From Rubrivivax sp. (GTDB lineage: Bacteria > Pseudomonadota > Gammaproteobacteria > Burkholderiales > Burkholderiaceae_C): a stretch of DNA of 45,643 nt. A program made the position numbers and the translations under genes. Shown here piece by piece: positions 17,922 through 27,503 of the stretch (positions are counted from its first letter, which is position 1; every line of letters starts with the position of its first letter). Location: contig JAEUPB010000089.1 of the NCBI GenBank assembly GCA_016789955.1, positions 1 to 45,643 of the forward strand, in the 5' to 3' direction. The notes under the pieces were generated by a model that saw nothing but the letters and a program-made list of their open reading frames with translations, ran no database searches and was not told where the DNA came from.

Positions 17922-19066
17922 GCCGCCGCGGCTGGGCGATCGGATCGGTGGCGGCGGCGGTGGTCGTGCTCGCCTTCGTCGGCTGGCGCATGGCCTCGCA
18001 GCGCGGTGCACCAGCTCCATCGGCAGCGGCAGCGCCCGCGGCCGCGAGCGCCCCGCTGGCGCTGGACCTCGCGCCGACCGACCTGGCGGTGGCGCGCCAC
18101 ACCGAGCTGGCCACGCTGCTGGCCGTCTCGGGCGGGCTGCGCGCAGTGGACACCGCCGTGGTGCGCGCGAAGGTGGCCGCCGAGGTGCGGCAGCTCCCCG
18201 TGCGCGAGGGCGACGCGGTGCAGCGAGGCCAGGTGGTGGCCGTGCTCGACGACACCGAATACCAGTGGCGCCTGCGCCAGGCCGAGGACCAGGCTGCCGC
18301 CGCGAAGGCGCAGCTCGAGATCGCCGAGCGCACGCTCGCCAACAACAAGGCGCTGGTCGACCAGGGCTTCATCTCGCAGACGGCGCTGGAGACCTCGCAG
18401 AGCAGCGCGGCCGGCGCGCGCGCGTCGCTGGCGGCGGCGCGGGCCGCGGCGGAGATCGCGCGCAAGGGCGTGAACGACGCGGTGCTGCGCGCGCCGCTGC
18501 CGGGCCTCGTGTCGCAGCGCTTCGTGCAGCCGGGCGAGCGCGTGTCGGTGGACGCGCGGCTGCTGGAGGTTGTCGACCTGTCGCGCATCGAGCTGGAAGC
18601 CGCGCTGGCGCCGGAGGACGTGGCCGGCGTGCGCGTAGGGCAGGTGGCCACGCTCGATGTCGACGGCTTCGCGCAGCCGGTGCGCGCCCGCGTCGTGCGC
18701 ATCAATCCGAGCACGCAGGCGGGCACACGCTCGGTGATGACCTACCTCGCGGTCGACGCCCAGCCTGGCCTGCGCCAGGGCCTCTTCGCGCGCGGCTCGA
18801 TCGCGCTCGAACGCCGGCCGGCGTTGGTGGTGCCGGCCAGCGCCGTGCGGCTGGACCAGGCGCGCCCCTACGTGCTGGTGGCCGCGGGCGGCAAGGTGGT
18901 GCAGCGCACCGTGACCACCGGGCTGAAGGGCGACGCGGTGCTCGACGGCGCGCCCGAGCCGGCCGTGGAGATCACCGCCGGCCTCGACGACGGCCAGACC
19001 GTGCTGCGCGGCAGCGTCGGCGCGCTGCGCGACGGCACGGCCATCCGGCTGCCCAGGGCGAAGTAG
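17918..19066 (+). CDS. RND efflux periplasmic adaptor (membrane fusion protein)
   Basis: A 382-residue HlyD/AcrA-like adaptor. One N-terminal membrane anchor (residues 6-24), then a barrel-sandwich domain (VAAEVRQLPVREGDAVQRGQVVAVLDD), an alpha-hairpin (about residues 118-170, Ala/Gln-rich) and LRAPLPGLVSQRFVQPGERVSVDARLLEVVDLSRIE. It bridges the inner-membrane pump and an outer-membrane channel. It lies 12 nt before the RND pump gene and overlaps tetR. The substrate class cannot be read from sequence. Confidence 0.92.
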   Translation: MSRRGWAIGSVAAAVVVLAFVGWRMASQRGAPAPSAAAAPAAASAPLALDLAPTDLAVARHTELATLLAVSGGLRAVDTAVVRAKVAAEVRQLPVREGDAVQRGQVVAVLDDTEYQWRLRQAEDQAAAAKAQLEIAERTLANNKALVDQGFISQTALETSQSSAAGARASLAAARAAAEIARKGVNDAVLRAPLPGLVSQRFVQPGERVSVDARLLEVVDLSRIELEAALAPEDVAGVRVGQVATLDVDGFAQPVRARVVRINPSTQAGTRSVMTYLAVDAQPGLRQGLFARGSIALERRPALVVPASAVRLDQARPYVLVAAGGKVVQRTVTTGLKGDAVLDGAPEPAVEITAGLDDGQTVLRGSVGALRDGTAIRLPRAK

Positions 19067-19078
19067 GCGGCTCGCGCC

Positions 19079-22000
19079 ATGTGGTTCACCCGCGTCTCGA
19101 TCGCCAACCCGGTGATGGCCACGATGGTCATGCTGGCGTTCGTGGTGCTGGGCCTGTTCAGCTACCAGCGGCTGGCCATCGATCAGTTCCCGAACATCGA
19201 CATTCCCACGGTGGTCGTGCAGATGGACTACCCGGGCGCATCGCCCGAGATCGTCGAGTCCGAGGTCACCAAGAAGATCGAGGAGGCCGTCAACACGGTG
19301 GCCGGCATCTCGTCGCTGTCGTCGCGCAGCTACGAGGGTAGCTCGCTGGTCATCATCGAGTTCAACCTCGACATCGACGGCCGCAAGGCCGCCGACGACG
19401 TGCGCGAGAAGGTGGCGCTGATCAAGCCCGCGCTGCGCGAAGAGGTCAAGGACGCGCGCATCTTCCGCTTCGACCCCTCGGCCACGCCGATCTTCAACGT
19501 GGCCGTGCTCGCCGACGGCAGCAACCGCTCGACGCAGGAGCTGACCACCTGGGCCAGCCAGGTGCTGCAGAAGAAGCTCGAGAACGTGCGCGGCGTCGGC
19601 TCGGTGACGCTGGTGGGCGGCCTGAAGCGCGAGGTGCAGGTGCGGCTGCGGCCGGCGCAGATGGAGGCGATGGGCATCGGCACCGACCAGGTCATCGCGG
19701 CGATCCGCAGCGAGAACCAGGAACTGCCGCTGGGCGCGATCCGCTCGCGCGAGCAGGAGCAGGTGGTGCAGATCAACGCACGCCTGAAGGCGCCGGCGGA
19801 TTTTCGCGACATCGTCGTGGCGCGGCGCAACGGCACCAGCGTCAAGCTGTGGCAGGTGGCCGACGTGGTCGACGGCCCGCAGGAACTCGAGAGCCTGGCG
19901 CTCTACAACGGCCAGCGCACGGTGCTGCTGTCGGTGCAGAAGAGCCAGGGCGAAAACACCATCGCGGTGGTCGACGGTCTGCTGGGCGCCATCGCCGAGG
20001 GCCGCAAGCTCGCGCCGCCGGGCGTCAAGCTCGAGGTCAACCGCGACAACTCGCGCTCGATCCGCATCTCGGTGGACAACGTGCGCCGCACGCTGCTCGA
20101 AGGCGCGGCGCTGACGATCCTGATCGTCTTCCTGTTCCTCAACTCGTGGCGCTCGACGGTCATCACCGGGCTCACGCTGCCGATCGCGCTGATCGGCACG
20201 TTCCTGTTCATGCACATGTTCGGCTTCACGATCAACAACATCACGCTGATGGCGCTGAGCCTGTGCGTGGGGCTGCTGATCGACGACGCCATCGTCGTGC
20301 GGGAGAACATCGTGCGCCACGTGCAGATGGGCAAGAGCGCGCACGACGCCGCCACCGACGGCACCGAGGAGATCGGGCTGGCGGTGCTGGCCACGACGCT
20401 CTCGATCGTCGCAGTGTTCCTGCCGATCGGCTTCATGGGCGGGATCATCGGCAAGTTCTTCCACGAGTTCGGCATCACGATCGTCGCGGCGGTGCTGATC
20501 TCGATGTTCGTCAGCTTCACGCTGGACCCGATGCTGTCCAGCGTCTGGCACGACCCCCAAGCCCATGGGGCGCACCGCGGCCCGCCCGTCACGCTGTACG
20601 ACCGCACGATCGGCCGCGTCACCGGCGCCTTCGACCGCCTCACGGAGTGGCTCGGCGACGCCTACCACGTGATCCTCGAATGGTCGCTGCGGCACCGGCT
20701 GTCGACCCTCGCCATCGCGCTGGCGTCGCTGGTGGCCAGCTTCGTGATCGTGCGTGCCATCGGCGCCGAGTTCGTGCCCAAGGCCGACTTCTCCGAGACC
20801 GGCGTCGCGTTCTACACGCCGGTGGGTTCGTCGCTGGAAGTCACCGAAGCGCGCGCGAAGCAGGTCGACCTGGCGCTGCGCGAGCTGCCCGAGGTGCGCT
20901 ACACCGTGACGACGATCAACACCGGCTTCACGCAGGGCAAGATCTACGCGTCCACCTACGTGCGCCTCACCGACCGGAAAGACCGCAAGCGTTCGGCGCA
21001 CGAGCTGTCGGCGGTGATCCGCGATCGGCTCGCGCGCATCCCCGGCATCACGATCACCAACGTCGGCGTCACCGACATCGGCGGCAACAAGAGCCTGCAG
21101 TTCTCGATCCAGGGCCCCGACCTCGCCGAGCTCGAGCGGCTGCTCGCGCAGGTCAACGCCAGGCTGCGCCAGATCCCGGGCCTCGTCGATCTCGACAGCA
21201 CGCTCAAGCCCAACAAGCCCACCGTGGCCATCGAGGTCAAGCGCGACGCCGCCGCCGACCTGGGGCTGAACGTCAACATGCTCAGCACCACGCTGCGCAC
21301 GCTGGTGGCCGGGCAGACGGTGGGCAACTGGCGCGCCAGCGACGGCGAGAACTACGACGTGACGGTGCGCCTGGTGCCCGAGAGCCGCGACGCCGCCGGC
21401 GACCTGGTGCGGCTGCCGCTGATGGCCGGCTCCAACGCCGACGGCTCGGTGCGCATCGTGCGGCTCTCCCAGGTGGCGACCGTCACGGCGTCGACGGGGC
21501 CGAACCAGATCAACCGCCGGGATCTCAACCGCGAGATCAACGTCGACGCCAACACGCAGGACCGCAGCTCCGGCGAGGTCTCGGCCGACATCCGCGCGGC
21601 GCTGGACACCATCGCCTGGCCGCCCGGCTACCGCTACAGCTTCGGCGGGCAGACGAAGAACATGACCGAGTCGTTCCAGTACGCCGTGGGCGCGCTGGCG
21701 CTGGCGATCGTGTTCATCTACATGATCCTGGCGAGCCAGTTCAAGAGCTTCCTGCAGCCGATCGCGCTGATGAGTTCGCTGCCGCTCACGCTGATCGGCG
21801 TGGTGCTGGCGCTGGCGGCGTTCCGCTCGACGCTGAACATGTTCTCGATCATCGGCATCGTGATGCTGATGGGCCTGGTGACGAAGAACGCGATCCTGCT
21901 GGTCGACTTCGCCATCCGGGCCCGCGAGGGCACGGTTGGACTGGACGGTTCGCGCGAGGCCGGCATGGCCCGCACCGAGGCGCTGCTGCACGCCGCCCGC

Positions 22001-22258
22001 GTGCGGCTGCGGCCGATCCTGATGACGACGCTGGCGATGGTGTTCGGCATGGTGCCGCTGGCCTTCGCGCTCTCCGAAGGCTCGGAGCACCGGGCGCCGA
22101 TGGGCCAGGCGGTGATCGGCGGCGTGATCACGTCGTCGCTGCTGACGCTGGTGGTGGTGCCGGTGGTGTACTGCTACCTCGACGATCTGGCCGCCTGGGC
22201 GCGCCGGCGGTTCGGCAGCCGCCCACCGCCGGTTGCGCAGCCGCAAGCCGCCGACTAG
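19079..22258 (+). CDS. RND multidrug-type efflux transporter, inner membrane
   Basis: A 1059-residue AcrB/MexB-fold proton antiporter. Features: TM1 at residues 10-29, then porter domain IDQFPNIDIPTVVVQMDYPGASPE, TM4 with the proton-relay pair D402-D403 (GLLIDDAIVVREN), and TM10 K936 (GLVTKNAILLVDFA). These correspond to AcrB D407/D408/K940, so the relay is intact. The sequence type (MWFTRVSIANPVMATMVMLAFVVLG) is that of the betaproteobacterial HAE-1-like group. It is encoded with its own adaptor, and a TolC gene lies nearby downstream. Confidence 0.95.
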   Translation: MWFTRVSIANPVMATMVMLAFVVLGLFSYQRLAIDQFPNIDIPTVVVQMDYPGASPEIVESEVTKKIEEAVNTVAGISSLSSRSYEGSSLVIIEFNLDIDGRKAADDVREKVALIKPALREEVKDARIFRFDPSATPIFNVAVLADGSNRSTQELTTWASQVLQKKLENVRGVGSVTLVGGLKREVQVRLRPAQMEAMGIGTDQVIAAIRSENQELPLGAIRSREQEQVVQINARLKAPADFRDIVVARRNGTSVKLWQVADVVDGPQELESLALYNGQRTVLLSVQKSQGENTIAVVDGLLGAIAEGRKLAPPGVKLEVNRDNSRSIRISVDNVRRTLLEGAALTILIVFLFLNSWRSTVITGLTLPIALIGTFLFMHMFGFTINNITLMALSLCVGLLIDDAIVVRENIVRHVQMGKSAHDAATDGTEEIGLAVLATTLSIVAVFLPIGFMGGIIGKFFHEFGITIVAAVLISMFVSFTLDPMLSSVWHDPQAHGAHRGPPVTLYDRTIGRVTGAFDRLTEWLGDAYHVILEWSLRHRLSTLAIALASLVASFVIVRAIGAEFVPKADFSETGVAFYTPVGSSLEVTEARAKQVDLALRELPEVRYTVTTINTGFTQGKIYASTYVRLTDRKDRKRSAHELSAVIRDRLARIPGITITNVGVTDIGGNKSLQFSIQGPDLAELERLLAQVNARLRQIPGLVDLDSTLKPNKPTVAIEVKRDAAADLGLNVNMLSTTLRTLVAGQTVGNWRASDGENYDVTVRLVPESRDAAGDLVRLPLMAGSNADGSVRIVRLSQVATVTASTGPNQINRRDLNREINVDANTQDRSSGEVSADIRAALDTIAWPPGYRYSFGGQTKNMTESFQYAVGALALAIVFIYMILASQFKSFLQPIALMSSLPLTLIGVVLALAAFRSTLNMFSIIGIVMLMGLVTKNAILLVDFAIRAREGTVGLDGSREAGMARTEALLHAARVRLRPILMTTLAMVFGMVPLAFALSEGSEHRAPMGQAVIGGVITSSLLTLVVVPVVYCYLDDLAAWARRRFGSRPPPVAQPQAAD

Positions 22259-22305
22259 GCGGCGTCCCTAGAATCCCCGCGCCCCGCCTTCCATCCATGC
22301 ATGCC

Positions 22306-22989
22306 ATGAACACCGACCTCGCCCGCCACTACATGATCGAACAGCAGATCCGCCCGTGGGAGGTGCTGGACCAGGGCGTGCTGTCGCTGCTGGGCGAGGT
22401 GCGGCGCGAGGACTTCGTGCCGCCGGCGCTGCGCTCGCTGGCCTTCGTCGACACGCGGGTGCCGCTGATCGACGGCGAGCCTGCCGGCCCCTGCATGCTG
22501 GAGCCCAAGGTCGAGGCGCGGCTGCTGCAGGAACTGGCGGTGCGCAAGCACGAGAAGGTGCTCGAGATCGGCGCCGGCTCGGGCTTCATGGCCGCGCTGC
22601 TGGGCCATCGGGCCGCGCAGGTGACCACGCTCGAGTGCCGGCCCGAACTGGTGCTGCGCGCGCGGCAGAACCTGCGCGATGCCGGCGTGTTCAACGTCGA
22701 CGTGCGCGAGGTCACGCCGGCGCAGGGCGCGCAAGGCCTGCCGGGCGAAGGGCCGTTCGACGTGATCCTGCTGTCGGGTTCGGTGGCCGAGGTGCCGGCC
22801 GCGCTGCTGCAGCAGCTGAAGGTGGGCGGGCGCCTGGCGGCGATCGTCGGCGACGAACCGATCATGACGGCGATGGTCTACACCCGTCGCACCGAGGCCG
22901 CCACCGGCGCCTGGGCCCCGCGCGACCTGTTCGAGACCGTCGCACCGCGGCTGGCGGGCTTCGCCGAGCCGACGCGATTCCACTTCTGA
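22306..22989 (+). CDS. Protein-L-isoaspartate O-methyltransferase-like protein
   Basis: A 227-residue SAM-dependent methyltransferase of the PCMT family. It begins MNTDLARHYMIEQQIRPWEVLDQ, with SAM motif VLEIGAGSGFMAALLG and post-motif TTLECRPEL. The family repairs isoaspartyl residues, but betaproteobacterial copies next to tolC are atypical, and the C-terminus here is shorter and divergent (LLSGSVAEVPAALLQQLK). An in-frame ATG 9 nt upstream (22297) is possible; 22306 matches the usual MNT start. The position between pump and tolC is a recurrent arrangement in Burkholderiales as far as I know. Confidence 0.82.
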   Translation: MNTDLARHYMIEQQIRPWEVLDQGVLSLLGEVRREDFVPPALRSLAFVDTRVPLIDGEPAGPCMLEPKVEARLLQELAVRKHEKVLEIGAGSGFMAALLGHRAAQVTTLECRPELVLRARQNLRDAGVFNVDVREVTPAQGAQGLPGEGPFDVILLSGSVAEVPAALLQQLKVGGRLAAIVGDEPIMTAMVYTRRTEAATGAWAPRDLFETVAPRLAGFAEPTRFHF

Positions 22990-23137
22990 CCGGCCACCAT
23001 TGCAGCCCGTCGCCCGCCTCCGCGCGATCCAGGCCGCATCCGCGCAGGTCGTCGCACGGCGGCTGCGCCCACGACGGCCCCGCGGGTACAACCCTGCGGT
23101 TGGCGTGCCCCCGAATCTCCCAGCGAGGATTGCTTCC

Positions 23138-24463
23138 ATGCGCTTGATGCCCCTTCCCCTGCGGCTGGCCGCACTCGTGGCCTTCGGCCTCGCCGCATCG
23201 GCCGGTGCCTCGGCGCAGAGCCTGCAGGAGCTGTACGACGCCGCGCGGGCCTATGACGCCACCTACCTCGCGGCGCGCTCGCTGTACACGTCGGCCGAGT
23301 ACAAGGCGGCGCAGGCCGAAGCGCTGCTGCGGCCCAGCGCCGCGGTGGCGGCCAACGCCACCGCCACGCAGGTGGACGTGCCACGCCTCGGCTCGGGCGA
23401 CACCAACGCGATCGGCGCCACCGTCAGCGGCCGCTACCCGCTGTTCAACAAGGCCAACGTCGCCACGGTGGACCAGGCGCGCAAGTCGCTCGTCAGCGCG
23501 AAGTCCGACCTCGAGACGGCCGAGCAGGACCTCATCGTGCGCGTGGCGCAGGCCTACTTCGACGTGCTGGCCTCGCAGGACAGCCTGGCCACCACGCAGG
23601 CCAGCAAGAAGGCGATCACCGAGCAGCTCGCGTCGGCCAAGCGCAACTTCGAGGTCGGCACCGCGACCATCACCGACACGCGCGAGGCGCAGGCCCGCTT
23701 CGACCTCGCCACCGCGCAGGAGATCGCCGCCGAGAACGACCTGCGCACCAAGCGCATCGCGCTCGACCAGCTCGTCGGCCGCACGAACGTGGCGCCGCGG
23801 CCGCTGGCCGTGCCGGTGGTGCTGCCGCCGCTGCAACCCGCCTCTGCGGAGGAATGGGTGACCGCGGCCGACCAGCAGCACCCCGGCGTTCAGCGGGCGC
23901 GCATCGGGCTGGACGTGGCGCAGCTCGAGACCCAGAAGGCGCGCGCCGGCGAGCTGCCGACGGTGGACGCCGTCGCCTCGGTGGGAGCCACGCGCAACAG
24001 CGGCAGCTCGGTGTCGTCGGTGCCGGGCATCACAAAGAACGGAACGATCGGCGTGCAGCTGAACTGGACGCTGTACTCCGGCGGCTCGGTGCAGAACCGC
24101 ATCAGGGAGACGCTCGCCCTGGAGGACAAGGCCCGCAACGACCTCGAGGCCGCGCGCCGCTCGGTGGCGCAGGGCACGCGCTCGGCGTTCTTCGGCGTGC
24201 AGTCGCTGCAGGCGCAGGTGAAGGCGCTGGAGGCGGCCGAGTCGTCGAGCAAGCTGGCGCTGGAAGCCACGCAGCTCGGCTACCGCGTCGGCGTGCGCGT
24301 GAACCTCGACGTGCTGAACGCGCAGACGCAGCTGTTCCAGACTCAGCGCGACCTGGCCAAGGCCCGCTACGACGTGGTGCTCAACGGCCTGAAGCTGCGC
24401 CAGGCGTCGGGACAGCTGAGCCCCGGCGATGTCGACGCGGTGAACCGCCTGGTGGCGAAGTAG
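23138..24463 (+). CDS. tolC: TolC family outer-membrane efflux channel
   Basis: A 441-residue OEP protein with signal peptide (residues 1-26, cleavage near GASA-QS). Its two internal repeats are visible: SLQELYDAARAYDATYLAA with AQAYFDVLASQDSL, and the second-half HPGVQRARIGLDVAQLETQKARAGELPTVDAVA. The closing VRVNLDVLNAQTQLFQTQRDLAKARYDVVLNGLKLRQASGQL is very typical of TolC. It probably supplies the outer-membrane conduit for the RND pump encoded upstream and for other exporters. Confidence 0.95.
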   Translation: MRLMPLPLRLAALVAFGLAASAGASAQSLQELYDAARAYDATYLAARSLYTSAEYKAAQAEALLRPSAAVAANATATQVDVPRLGSGDTNAIGATVSGRYPLFNKANVATVDQARKSLVSAKSDLETAEQDLIVRVAQAYFDVLASQDSLATTQASKKAITEQLASAKRNFEVGTATITDTREAQARFDLATAQEIAAENDLRTKRIALDQLVGRTNVAPRPLAVPVVLPPLQPASAEEWVTAADQQHPGVQRARIGLDVAQLETQKARAGELPTVDAVASVGATRNSGSSVSSVPGITKNGTIGVQLNWTLYSGGSVQNRIRETLALEDKARNDLEAARRSVAQGTRSAFFGVQSLQAQVKALEAAESSSKLALEATQLGYRVGVRVNLDVLNAQTQLFQTQRDLAKARYDVVLNGLKLRQASGQLSPGDVDAVNRLVAK

Positions 24464-24494
24464 CGCGCTGGCGGTGCGGGCCCCGCGCGGCACA

Positions 24495-25148
24495 ATGCGC
24501 CGCGTGGCGCCTGCTCCCGTCCCTGCTTCGGTCCCCGCCGACGAACGCTCCGAGCGCAGCCGGCAGCTGGCCGAGCTGCTGTCGCGCACGGCGCTCGGCG
24601 ACCGCGCCGCCTTCGCCCGGCTGTACGACGAGACGTCGGCGCATCTGATGGGCGTGGTGCTGCGTATCACGCGGCATCGCGAACGCGCCGAGGACATCGT
24701 GCAGGAGGTCTACGTCAACGTCTGGAAGTCGGCCGGCAGCTTCGACCAGCGGCTGGCGCAGCCGTTGACGTGGCTGACCAGCGTGGCGCGCAACCGCGCC
24801 ATCGACAGCCTGCGCCGCGACCAGGCGCAGCCGCTGACCGTCAGCACGCACGTGGCCGGTGCCGACGACGAGGACGACCGTGACCTGCTGCAGGACCTGC
24901 CCTCGGGCGACGCCGGCCCGCTGGCGCAGCTCGAGCAGGCGGCCGAGGCGCGCGCGCTGCGCGGCTGCCTGCAGCAGCTCGGCGGCGAGACGCAGCAGGC
25001 CCTGGCGCTGGCCTTCTACCAGGGGCAGAGCTACAGCGAGGTGGCCGACCACCTGCGCCAGCCGCTGGGCACGGTGAAGAGCTGGGTGCGCCGCGGCCTG
25101 CAGTCGCTCAAGGGCTGCCTGGAGCGGGCCTCGGTGCAGGGGCTCTGA
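24495..25148 (+). CDS. ECF-type RNA polymerase sigma factor
   Basis: A 217-residue sigma factor. Region 2 covers ALGDRAAFARLYDETSAHLMGVVLRIT...AEDIVQEVYVNVWKS and LTWLTSVARNRAIDSLRR. Region 4 covers ALAFYQGQSYSEVADHLRQPLGTVKSWVRRGLQSLK. It is followed 4 nt later by an RskA-like anti-sigma, as in the SigK/ECF19-type groups. The start is uncertain: GTG at 24474, ATG at 24495 and GTG at 24504 are all in frame; the sequence cacaat before 24495 could instead be a promoter -10. The signal is probably envelope or oxidative stress, which is inference. Confidence 0.9.
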   Translation: MRRVAPAPVPASVPADERSERSRQLAELLSRTALGDRAAFARLYDETSAHLMGVVLRITRHRERAEDIVQEVYVNVWKSAGSFDQRLAQPLTWLTSVARNRAIDSLRRDQAQPLTVSTHVAGADDEDDRDLLQDLPSGDAGPLAQLEQAAEARALRGCLQQLGGETQQALALAFYQGQSYSEVADHLRQPLGTVKSWVRRGLQSLKGCLERASVQGL

Positions 25149-25152
25149 CGCG

Positions 25153-25878
25153 ATGGACTACAGCCGCCCCGACCTCGCCGACCGGCTCGCCGCCGAATAC
25201 GTGCTGGGCACGCTGCGCGGGCCGGCGCGACGCCGGCTGCAGGCGCTGCTGCCGGCGCACCCGGCGCTGCGCGCGGCCGTGGAAGCCTGGGAGCGGCGGC
25301 TGCTGCCGATGGCCGATGCCGTGCAGCCCGTGGCCCCGCGGCGCGAGGTGTGGCAGCGCGTGCAGGGCCGCCTGTTCGCGGACGCAGCCGGCGCGCGGCC
25401 CGTGCCGGTGGCCCGCCCGTCGACCGGGCCGTCCTCGTTCTGGCAGCGCCTGGCGCTGTGGCGCGGCGCCACCGGCCTCGCGTTCGCCGCGATGGTCGGC
25501 ATGGCGGTGCTGCTGGGCCAGCGGGGCGAGGCGCCGCCGCCGATCGTCATCGTGCTCGGCGCCAACCCCGATGCGGCCTCCGGCCTGCAGCCGGCACGCT
25601 TCGTGGCCAGCGTCGGCGGCGACGGCAGGAGCCTGGTGCTCAAGCCCGTCGACGTGCCGGCCCTCACGGCGGCCAAGGCGCTCGAGCTGTGGGCCGTGCC
25701 GGCGCAAGGCGCGCCGCGCTCGCTGGGCCTCGTCTCGCCCGAGCGCGGCGCCACGGTGCTGCGCGCCGGCCTGCTGCAGGGCACCGCGGCCTTCGCGGTG
25801 AGCCTCGAACCCGCCGGCGGGTCGCCCACGGGCGCGCCCACCGGACCCATCCTCTCCGTCGGCAAGGTGCAGATCTGA
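25153..25878 (+). CDS. Anti-sigma factor, RskA-like
   Basis: A 241-residue membrane protein. The cytoplasmic N-terminus (residues 1-100, LAAEYVLGTLRGPARRRLQALL) is a ZAS-like anti-sigma domain without the zinc-binding HxxxCxxC motif. One membrane segment spans residues 105-122. The periplasmic C-terminus contains the RskA domain (ALELWAVPAQGAPRSLGLVSPERGATV). It would hold the adjacent ECF sigma factor inactive. Its stop overlaps the ATG of the next gene (TGATG), so a Bug receptor is apparently co-translated. Confidence 0.88.
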   Translation: MDYSRPDLADRLAAEYVLGTLRGPARRRLQALLPAHPALRAAVEAWERRLLPMADAVQPVAPRREVWQRVQGRLFADAAGARPVPVARPSTGPSSFWQRLALWRGATGLAFAAMVGMAVLLGQRGEAPPPIVIVLGANPDAASGLQPARFVASVGGDGRSLVLKPVDVPALTAAKALELWAVPAQGAPRSLGLVSPERGATVLRAGLLQGTAAFAVSLEPAGGSPTGAPTGPILSVGKVQI

Positions 25879-26846
25879 TGTCCCCACGCTGCTTGTTTGC
25901 TGCCGCTGCGCTGCTGGCGGCTTCCTTCGGCGCCGCTGCCCAGACCGCCTGGCCCGACAAGCCGATCACGATGATCGTGCCGTTCCCGCCCGGCGGCGTG
26001 GCCGACACCGTGGCGCGCCCGGTGGCCGAGGCGCTGGCCAAGGAGCTGAAGGCCACCATCGTCGTGGAGAACAAGGCCGGTGCCGGCGGTGCGCTCGGCA
26101 TCTCGGCCGCGGCCCGCGCGCCGGCCGACGGATACACGCTGCTGCTGAGCCTGTCGTCGATCTCGATCCTGCCCGAGGCCGACGCGGTGATCGGCCGCCG
26201 CCCGGCCTACCAGCTGCAGCAGTTCCGCCCGATCGCCCGCTTCACCGCCGACCCCACGGTGTTCGTGGTGCGCGCCGAGGCGCCGTGGAAGACGCTGGCC
26301 GAGTTCATCGCCGACGCGAAGGCGAAGCCGGGCGCCTACAACTACGGCAGCTCGGGCAACTACGGCACGATGCACGTGCCGATGGAGATGCTGAAGTCGC
26401 AGGCCGGCTTCCGCATGACGCACATCCCCTACACCGGCGCCGGCCCGGCGGTGCTGGCGCTGCTCGGCGGCCAGGTCGATGCGGTGGCCAGCGGCCCGGC
26501 CACCGTGGCGCAGCAGATCCGCGCCGGCAAGCTGCGTGCGCTGGCTCACTGGGGCGAACGGCCGCTGGCCACGCTGCCCGAGGTGCCCAGCCTCACGCAA
26601 CTCGGCCACCCGGTGGCGTTCGCGCAATGGTCGGGGCTGTTCGTGCCGGCGGGCGCGCCGGACGACATCGTCGCGAAGCTGCGCGCCGCGGCGCGCAAGG
26701 TGGCCACCGATCCCGCGGTGGTGCAGACCATCCTGCGTGCCGGCAGCCCCATCGACTATCTCGACGCACCCGAGTTCCAGGGTTACTGGGACGCCGACAC
26801 GAAAGTGATGGTCGACGCGGTGCGCCGCATCGGCAAGCTCGAATGA
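25878..26846 (+). CDS. Bug-family tripartite tricarboxylate receptor protein
   Basis: A 322-residue periplasmic receptor. Signal peptide residues 1-22 (AAALLAASFGAAAQ), then the family N-terminus WPDKPITMIVPFPPGGVADTVARPVA, ENKAGAGGALGISAAARAPADGYTL and NYGSSGNYGTMHVPMEML. Bug proteins bind carboxylates for TctAB importers or signalling; no tctAB is in the window. The coupling to an anti-sigma gene by TGATG is unusual and suggests either an accessory sensory role or fortuitous co-transcription. Confidence 0.9.
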   Translation: MSPRCLFAAAALLAASFGAAAQTAWPDKPITMIVPFPPGGVADTVARPVAEALAKELKATIVVENKAGAGGALGISAAARAPADGYTLLLSLSSISILPEADAVIGRRPAYQLQQFRPIARFTADPTVFVVRAEAPWKTLAEFIADAKAKPGAYNYGSSGNYGTMHVPMEMLKSQAGFRMTHIPYTGAGPAVLALLGGQVDAVASGPATVAQQIRAGKLRALAHWGERPLATLPEVPSLTQLGHPVAFAQWSGLFVPAGAPDDIVAKLRAAARKVATDPAVVQTILRAGSPIDYLDAPEFQGYWDADTKVMVDAVRRIGKLE

Positions 26847-26867
26847 GCCGCTGAACCGCAGCGCCGA

Positions 26868-27503
26868 TCAGGGCGCGGCGGCATCCCCCAGCAGCACGAT
26901 CAGCGCCCCGGCGCCGCCGTCGTTCGCCCCGGCCTGCGCGAACGCCAGCACCCCCGCGTGCTGGGACAGCCAGCGATGCACCTTGCCCTTGAGCACGGGC
27001 TCCCGCCCTGGTGAGCCGTTGCCCTTGCCGTGCACCACGCGCAGGCAGCGCTGCCCGCGCCGCTGCGCCAGCCGCAGGAATGCCGCGAGCTGTTCGCGCG
27101 CCTCGTCGCGCCGCAGGCCGTGCAGATCGATCTCGCCCTGGATCGCCCAGTGCCCGCTGCGCAGCCGCACCAGCACCTCCTCGCCCACCTCGGGGCGGCG
27201 GAAGCCCAGCGCGTCGTCGGTGCGCAGCAGCGTGGCCGGGTCCACGCCCTGCATCGCCTCGGCCAGCACCGCGCGCTCGTCGCGCTGGCGCTGATGCGGC
27301 ACCGGCTGCGGCGGCACGCGCGGCGGCCGCGGGTGGGCCTGCACCTTCGTCACCGGGCCGACCGCGTCGGCGAAGACGCGCCGCTCGCGCTCCTCGGCCG
27401 CGCGGCGTTCGCGCTCGAGCCGCGCGGCGGCCTCGGCCTGCGCGCGCTGCTGCACCAGCGAGTCGCGCAGCGCGCCCAGATCGGCCAGCGAGCGAGCCTT
27501 CAC
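26868..27503 (-). CDS. Smr/MutS2-domain protein
   Basis: A 211-residue protein. The N-terminal half is charged and probably a coiled coil (residues 15-45, Arg/Glu/Ala-rich). The C-terminal Smr domain has IDLHGLRRDEAREQL and VVHGKGNGSPGREPVLKGKVHRWL, the conserved DLHG and HGxG motifs of Smr nucleases, which act on branched DNA or RNA. The ATG overlaps the radC stop by 4 nt, suggesting a small DNA-processing operon. Confidence 0.87.
   Translation of the reverse strand: MKARSLADLGALRDSLVQQRAQAEAAARLERERRAAEERERRVFADAVGPVTKVQAHPRPPRVPPQPVPHQRQRDERAVLAEAMQGVDPATLLRTDDALGFRRPEVGEEVLVRLRSGHWAIQGEIDLHGLRRDEAREQLAAFLRLAQRRGQRCLRVVHGKGNGSPGREPVLKGKVHRWLSQHAGVLAFAQAGANDGGAGALIVLLGDAAAP

Noticed and set aside
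17645-22246. Very long open frame on the minus strand opposite the RND operon
   Set aside because: It is antisense to clear RND, MFP and TetR genes, is His/Arg/Asp-rich, and matches no family; long antisense frames are expected in DNA of this GC content.
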